From Lagopus muta (taxonomy: Eukaryota; Chordata; Aves; Galliformes; Phasianidae), in contig NC_064437.1 of assembly GCF_023343835.1 (NCBI RefSeq), forward strand, positions 53,828,972 to 53,892,971: a stretch of DNA of 64,000 nucleotides. Direction: 5' to 3'. The position numbers and the translations under genes were made by a program. Shown here piece after piece: positions 58,419 to 64,000 of this stretch (its first letter is position 1; each line of letters begins with the position of its first letter). The notes beneath the pieces were generated by a model. That model ran no database searches, was not told where the DNA came from, and was given only the letters and a program-made list of their open reading frames with translations.

Positions 58419-58803
58419 ATCATAGAATCATCGAATCATAGAATGGTGTGGGTTGAAAAGGACCACAGTGATCATCTAGTTTCAACCCCCCTGCTATGTG
58501 CAAGGTTGCCAACCACCAGACCAGGCTGCCCAGAGCTTCATCCAGCCTGGCCTTGAGTGCATCCAGGGATGGGGCATCCACAACCTCCTTGGGCAACCTG
58601 TTCCAGTGTGCCACCACTCTGTGTGAAAAACTTCCCCCTAATATCGAACCTAAACCTCCCCTGTCTCAGCTTAAGCCCATTCCCCCATTCCACCTTGTCC
58701 TGTCGCTATCCACCCTCGTAAACAGCTGTTTCCTTTCATGTTTATATGCTCCCTTCAAGTACTGGAAGGCCGCAATGAGGTCTCCCCAGAAATTCTTCTG
58801 GGA
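58419..58803 (-). repeat. CR1 LINE 3' fragment, well preserved
   Basis: The plus strand starts ATCATAGAATCATCGAATCA (two or more copies of the CR1 8-bp tail), then TTGAAAAGGACCACAGTGAT, 'gaccaggctgcccagagctt', 'catccagggatggggcatcc', 'cctgttccagtgtgccacca' and 'aatgaggtctccccagaaat'. Reverse orientation. The longest and cleanest CR1 3' end in the window, suggesting a younger subfamily. Confidence 0.95.
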
Positions 58804-61279
58804 TGATCTTATTGTCAGACTGTGAACAAGGGAAAGAAGGTGGTGAGTATCCACCTTGGTGCTTCTGGACCAGTTTCACTGCCCCCACGTGAGTTCTAAA
58901 TGCAGTTGGTGTGGGGCTGCATCACAATGCTTTGTTGCCTTCTGCTCTGGGCATCCTTGTTCCTTGAAGCTGTTGACTTTACACTTATGAAGTGGGATAT
59001 TTTTTTGCTTTTGAGAAATAAAGGCAACTTTATTTTATTTTTAATTTTTCATTGGATAATTAGCAGCAGGCTTGTGCAGAAACTTAAATGCTAAGCTGTG
59101 TGCAGAAGGCAATATATCAATGTCATAATGTAGGCAAGAGAGGTCCTACCTTCTCTTTCCTCAATTCCCACAAATTCTTCCCTTGACAGAGATTTGTATC
59201 CTGTCTCAGTCATAGCCTGTTACTCTAGGAAGCCTTGCAGCAGTGTACTGACACTGCAGTGGCAGTGGTTGGCCAAGGTTAGTTGCTTTGACAGAATCAC
59301 AAGAGCTTTACATGCGCCTGTTCTGAAACTCATAGGTGGTTTGTCTTCATGAAGCAGTAGTTACTGATTAAAGGAAAATTAGAAAGTCCTAATGCTACAG
59401 CGGACCAGATTAACTTTTTACGTGCCAAAAATGGATGTTTTTCCAAAAAGGTGAGGATTTCTGAAAGTCACTCAGCGTATGTTGTGCTTAAGAACCTATT
59501 TTTTGAACAGAAGTAGCTCCAATGAATATTCATGTATCACATCTGGTCTGTTTTTCTTGTTGCATGTCCAAACACAGCAGCTCATTCTTGTGAATCACTT
59601 CTTATTTTTATTTTGCAAAGCATTAGGGTTACTGGCTTTATTTCTTGCCTCCTCCTCTTTGCCCACCAAGCTCTCCACACTAGCATTGAAGTACTGCTCT
59701 GAACGTTGCTGCAGTTGTCAGAGATTGTGCACAAGCCAAGCAGGGGAATGAAGACGACCTCTGAGATGTTGTGCCTTGTTCTGACACTGTAATACCAAGT
59801 TTCAGAGCAAATACCTTTTGTCAGCCCCGCTGTTAATTGTTACAGTTGCTATTGGAATGGTTTAGCAGTAATAGCATCTCATCCTGGGCTGGAACATCTA
59901 CTAACATACCTGCTAATTGCTAGCTCTGTTGTGCTGACTGCTACTGCTGGGATGTGTGCTTGGCAGAGTGTGTCCTGGTGCTGAACAGCTGACAGTGGTA
60001 ATACTTTGCTCTCCCTGTGCACATGTGCATGCTGCCATTCACTTTTGTTGGTACCAGAGCTTAAAAGGGAACCCAAGGGGAGCTGAGCCCAACACTATTG
60101 TTTTTCTGTGTGGATTGGCTACCCAGTAACACAGAGATGACAGATAATAATCTCTGCAAACACTGAGTTCAATCTCCCATCCATACTGGTCTTTATAAGC
60201 TACATTTCCAGTTATAAGTATTGAGCTCCCAGCATGGGGCTGTTCAGCTGATTATTCAATCCCAATCAGAGCTGGAGAGGATTAAATTTCCCTAGAGCAC
60301 AGACAGCAGATAAACCTGCTCCACATATTTGGTAAATATGAGTTCTGACTTTGAGACCCTATAATGAGAAATCTCAGGTAAATGAACTAAGTTTTAGCTA
60401 GTTACTAATTTACAAGCCATGTTTTTCTTTTTCTTTTTGTTTTTTTCTGCTTGGGTTGTCTCTTCGTGGTCCTTCTGATGTTATGCTGGGGGGAGCAAGG
60501 TGTTCATTTCTATGTGAAAGAGAAGAGTGTTTAAATTTTGCTCATTGTGGCACTATTTGCTGTACCTTGTTGCATTCCCACAGCTTAATGGGGACTGTAC
60601 AGCTTTTATTAGTAATTAGCTCATTGTGGCTTTAGGGCTTTCAGACACAAGTAGTTGTTTTCATCAGGGGTATTAATTATGAATCACAAACCTGTAAACA
60701 GCTATAGCCGAGAATGTGCACATTTGCAGATATGGCTGTTTTGCTGTTCAGCTCTGGGTTAGCTCTGCACTGCCCTCATTGTTGTTGCAGAGAAGTGTAT
60801 GCAAAACATACTTTTAACCTCCTAGATGCTATTGAGTTCCTACATTGCAGTATGTGGAACTGGGGGAAAACGAGTCCAGGCATTTGTTTTCAGAGCAGTC
60901 TGTTTTAAGGAGAACGGTTTGAGCAGGTAGAAGGAAAGGTTTAGGGAGCTCAGCTCTCACAAAGCCATGCACATAAGGTCTTCTGATAAACAAATACAGC
61001 TGGATTTTGTTTGATTCCCTTCTTTGGGATTTGGGGGAGGATGCAACTTACAGAGAATAGTTTTACCAGCTTAGCATTGCTGGTGCTGGGTTTGCTTCTA
61101 GTGTTGTTTTCCTGATTTTTTTAATTTATTTTTTAAAGGCAACAGTACCAGACTAAGAAATAAAATGAAATTCTCTTCCTATTGTAGTTGAGAACAAACC
61201 TTCCTTTTAACTCAGCGTAGCTGTGTTTTCATTCATTCATGTCGGGAGAGCTGGAGAGCTTGCTGACCACTCAAAGAAA

Positions 61280-61306
61280 CAGGATCCCTATATACCAGGG
61301 ATCCTG
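61280..61306. repeat. Perfect 10-bp inverted repeat with 7-nt loop
   Basis: CAGGATCCCT (61280-61289) and AGGGATCCTG (61297-61306) are exact reverse complements around ATATACC. No neighbouring gene or T tract suggests a known role. Confidence 0.8.
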
Positions 61307-64000
61307 GGAGGCCCCAGCAGCATCTTTGGGTCGTGCAGGACAGTGGCTATTGTGGCTTTAGGTTAGAGACCCAGTAGAGGTGGTTGGATGTCTGGATTTC
61401 TGCTTGTGGAAGTGGTCCCTGACCACGTGGGATGAGTGGCTCTTGAGCACTGAGTATATCAACAAAAAGGAAATGTTAAAGCTGTGAAGTAGAACAGGTT
61501 AGATTCATAATTCTGGCCATAAACACTGATGAAACAAGAGCTATGTTAGTGCATGTGTTGGATTGTTGATGGCTATGACAAAAGGAGTTGCACTGGGAAA
61601 GTGCTGCTGTGCCTTGCTAGCTGGCCTTTTGTGGGGAGGAAAGGTGCATCTGCCTCTCATGGACCCTTCCTCATGTGCATCCACAGGAACTTGGTTTGTG
61701 CAGTCAGCTGATTTGTGTCCCTCAAAACCCACCTGGGCTGGAAGGCTTGCCTTTTTTTCCCAGAGGTTCCCTCCCTCCGTTTGATCTTTTGTTTTCACTA
61801 AGAACCCTCCTGTAGATGTCTAACCATCAAGACTTGAAAACTGATTTCATAGACATAATAAAAACCGGATTGTAAGTCGGCTTTTTGAATAGTGATGATG
61901 TTGGTTGAGTTCTGGAGCTACTTTCATTACTGCTAATTTCTTTAAACGTTCTACAGTGGGAGGTAGAAGAAATCAGAGAAGATGTTTTAGGTTTTATTTA
62001 TTTATTCCAGTTAATTGCCTATTTTAGATTTCTATACAAGGATAGAAGGATACAAGGGGGAAGGCGCTTTTGTCCAGTTTTCTCTCCTCCCCTTCCAAGA
62101 AACAGATGGTCTGACCTGTGTGAGGTTTTAAGTGTTGGGATTGGCACTGGTGACTTTGTAAGGATTATTTAAAAAATAAATACAGAATAACCAGGAAGCA
62201 TAATGTCTTTGCTCAGTGTGAAAGCTCATCTACACAAAAATAGCAGGCTCACAATATGTGACTGTGATGCTTCCCTGGACCTAAATAAGGAAAGCCATTA
62301 CCTGATGTTGGAACATGGCTTTTAGCTGTTAGCATTTCCTCCTACTTCCCCTCCCCTGCCCATCAGCACACTCTTTGCAGCAGTGCTGCAGCTTCAAATA
62401 TCTCCTATCAAAGCACGTGCAATGCTGACTGTTGCCTAAAGGACAGGTTGCAAGGAGGCTGTTTGCAGTGGGGCTGTTTTTATACTTAGTAGAGCACAGT
62501 GTTTGGGCCAGGAAGGAAACTGCTGGAGAGCTGTTAATGAAAAGTACCTGCTGTATCTAATTAGGTAGAGATAGCCAACCATGACTAGTTAAGTCTAGAT
62601 TTGTTTCCTTTTTAGGTTAATGTTTCTTGAAAATAAAGGTGAGCTTACTGCTATTTTGAGTGACAGACAGATTAGTGGTCCTTCGCAATGCGGTGGAGTC
62701 CAAGCTGGTTTCTGTTGTTGCCTTAATGAATTTATTGACTTCAGAGGATGATGTGTTGAGTAGGAAGGAAAACATCAAAACTGAGATCTGCTTAACCCCT
62801 GTTATGTTTTACTGGTGTCTCTATTAATGAGATTCTGGGCTAAATCTTAGAACCAAATCAAGCCTTTTCAGTACAGCATAGCCAAGAAGTGCATTTCTGT
62901 TTTAAAGCTTGTGTGTAACTACTTTGGTTGAGACAGGTCACATGAGAGTAGATCGCAAAACACGACTTCCATAACAAATAAATAAATACTAAGATGTCAG
63001 CCCTACCGTGCAAGTCCTGGTAGACTGTCCTTGGAGCAGTCCCTGTTTGCATTTGTCATTACATTGCTTGGTGTTCCCCATGGATGTGAAGCAAGGACCT
63101 TTTCAATGATGATAACCAAAACATGGTTTATAGTGTCTAGAAACAGTGAACAATCACACTAAGGAGAACATCGTCTGGCATCGTACATCCTGTCCTTCCT
63201 TTGCTGGCCTGCAGATTGGCTGGGCAAGTTAATACAGGTATATCTGTGTAACTGCCATCTTCACTGTAAGGTTAGCTGTCAAGGAGCTTGTACTCATAGT
63301 TTCAGTACTTAATATAAGGAAAATACAGGTAGTGTTTTACAGTTGAAAGAGTAGGAGTGAAAATTATGAAGGATGACGTCATTGTCACTTTAAGCTCAGC
63401 TGTAATGTTATGTGAGCACTGCAGCCTGCTTTGTTTCCCTGGACTTCTGCTGTTGGTCCTGGGGAGAAAAGGTTTGGGGTTAGAGTGATGTTTTGTCTTG
63501 ACTTTTACAGCTATTTCTGCAGACAGACCTCTCAGCTTTTTTAAGCTGAAGCTGCAGGTGTAACTCCGCTCTTATGGTTTAAAAGTGATGTGTGTGCTTG
63601 TTAAATAAGGCTGTGATTGGCAGTGCAGGGGGAGGAGGAGTGATTCCCTCATTAGTGCTGCCTTTCTGGAGGAGAAGATGGGAATTAGATGAGAATCTAC
63701 AGTGGAAGCAGTGATGGCTACCTCCTGTCCTCTCAGGTATTTAACCTACCGTCACCGTCTGACTGGAGGCTGTCGTGTCACTTCTTGTGTCCTCCTTGGT
63801 GCTTGCCATCTGTGGCCAATTATCTTCCCTGCAATGGCTCCATCTCTTGGCATTTTCTTTAACAAGAAAGTGTGAGAAAAGCATTCATTTTGTTGCTGCC
63901 TCCTTTAGAAAGGCCTATTTGGTGCTTCTGTAACTGAAGCCAAGTGGTTGTTGAACAGGAGGAAAATGGTTTGGTCTTGCTTATGTTACAATATTTGCTA

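Larger units (their letters stand above)
55222..64000 (+). other. CNNM2 intron 1, last part in window
   Basis: Holds a CR1 copy (58419-58803), a perfect short palindromic hairpin (61280-61306) and AT-rich sequence. No CNNM2 exon 2 (expected to encode [20 protein letters not shown]-like sequence) is present, so the intron exceeds 33 kb. Confidence 0.7.

Noticed and set aside
58666-58854. Small minus-strand frame at 58666-58854
   Set aside because: It is the translated 3' region of the CR1 copy at 58419-58803.

Overview
The window is nuclear DNA from a bird, most likely a galliform (chicken or a close relative). The genes are intron-split vertebrate genes with GT..AG junctions. CR1 LINE fragments, the typical avian repeat, occur about a dozen times. 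The gene order WBP1L(+) - CYP17A1(-) - BORCS7(+) - AS3MT(+) - CNNM2(+) matches the conserved segment on human 10q24.32. The deduced CYP17A1 protein has 508 residues and closely resembles the chicken enzyme as I remember it.

Layout. 1-14440: the 3' part of WBP1L, with three coding exons, two introns and a long 3' UTR; its first exon(s) lie left of the window. 14441-16190: a short convergent intergenic stretch with one CR1 and TG/CA-rich DNA. 16190-18720: complete CYP17A1 on the minus strand, eight exons, a TATA promoter and a poly(A) signal. 18650-19233: a 584-bp divergent spacer shared with BORCS7. 19234-20845: complete BORCS7 coding region, five exons, 106 aa. 22800-27455: AS3MT, eleven exons, 381 aa, whose start codon appears to be split by the first intron. 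A solo ERVL-like LTR with a perfect 5-bp target duplication lies in its intron 2, and CR1 pieces lie in introns 5 and 9. 28320-30638: the CpG-island promoter and first, very large coding exon of CNNM2 (522 codons plus one base). 30639-64000: the start of CNNM2 intron 1, more than 33 kb, in which I find no exon or embedded gene, only CR1 pieces, low-complexity tracts and a few structured segments.

The genes are not an operon and share no single pathway. CYP17A1 makes steroids in the ER. BORCS7 belongs to the BORC complex that positions lysosomes. AS3MT methylates arsenite in the cytosol. CNNM2 is a magnesium-handling membrane protein. WBP1L is a membrane adaptor that binds WW-domain proteins. 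What links them is the conserved neighbourhood and tight packing: CYP17A1 and BORCS7 share a short divergent promoter region, BORCS7 and AS3MT are close tandem neighbours, and WBP1L and CYP17A1 converge.

I found no undescribed biological system. The items most worth a second look are the split AS3MT initiation codon, a nine-codon uORF ending six bases before the CNNM2 start, the compact CYP17A1/BORCS7 divergent promoter with a degenerate 10-bp repeat, an intronic hairpin at 49192-49252, and the well-preserved ends of the solo LTR. Exon boundaries come from reading frame, splice consensus and remembered homologues; no alignment was run.
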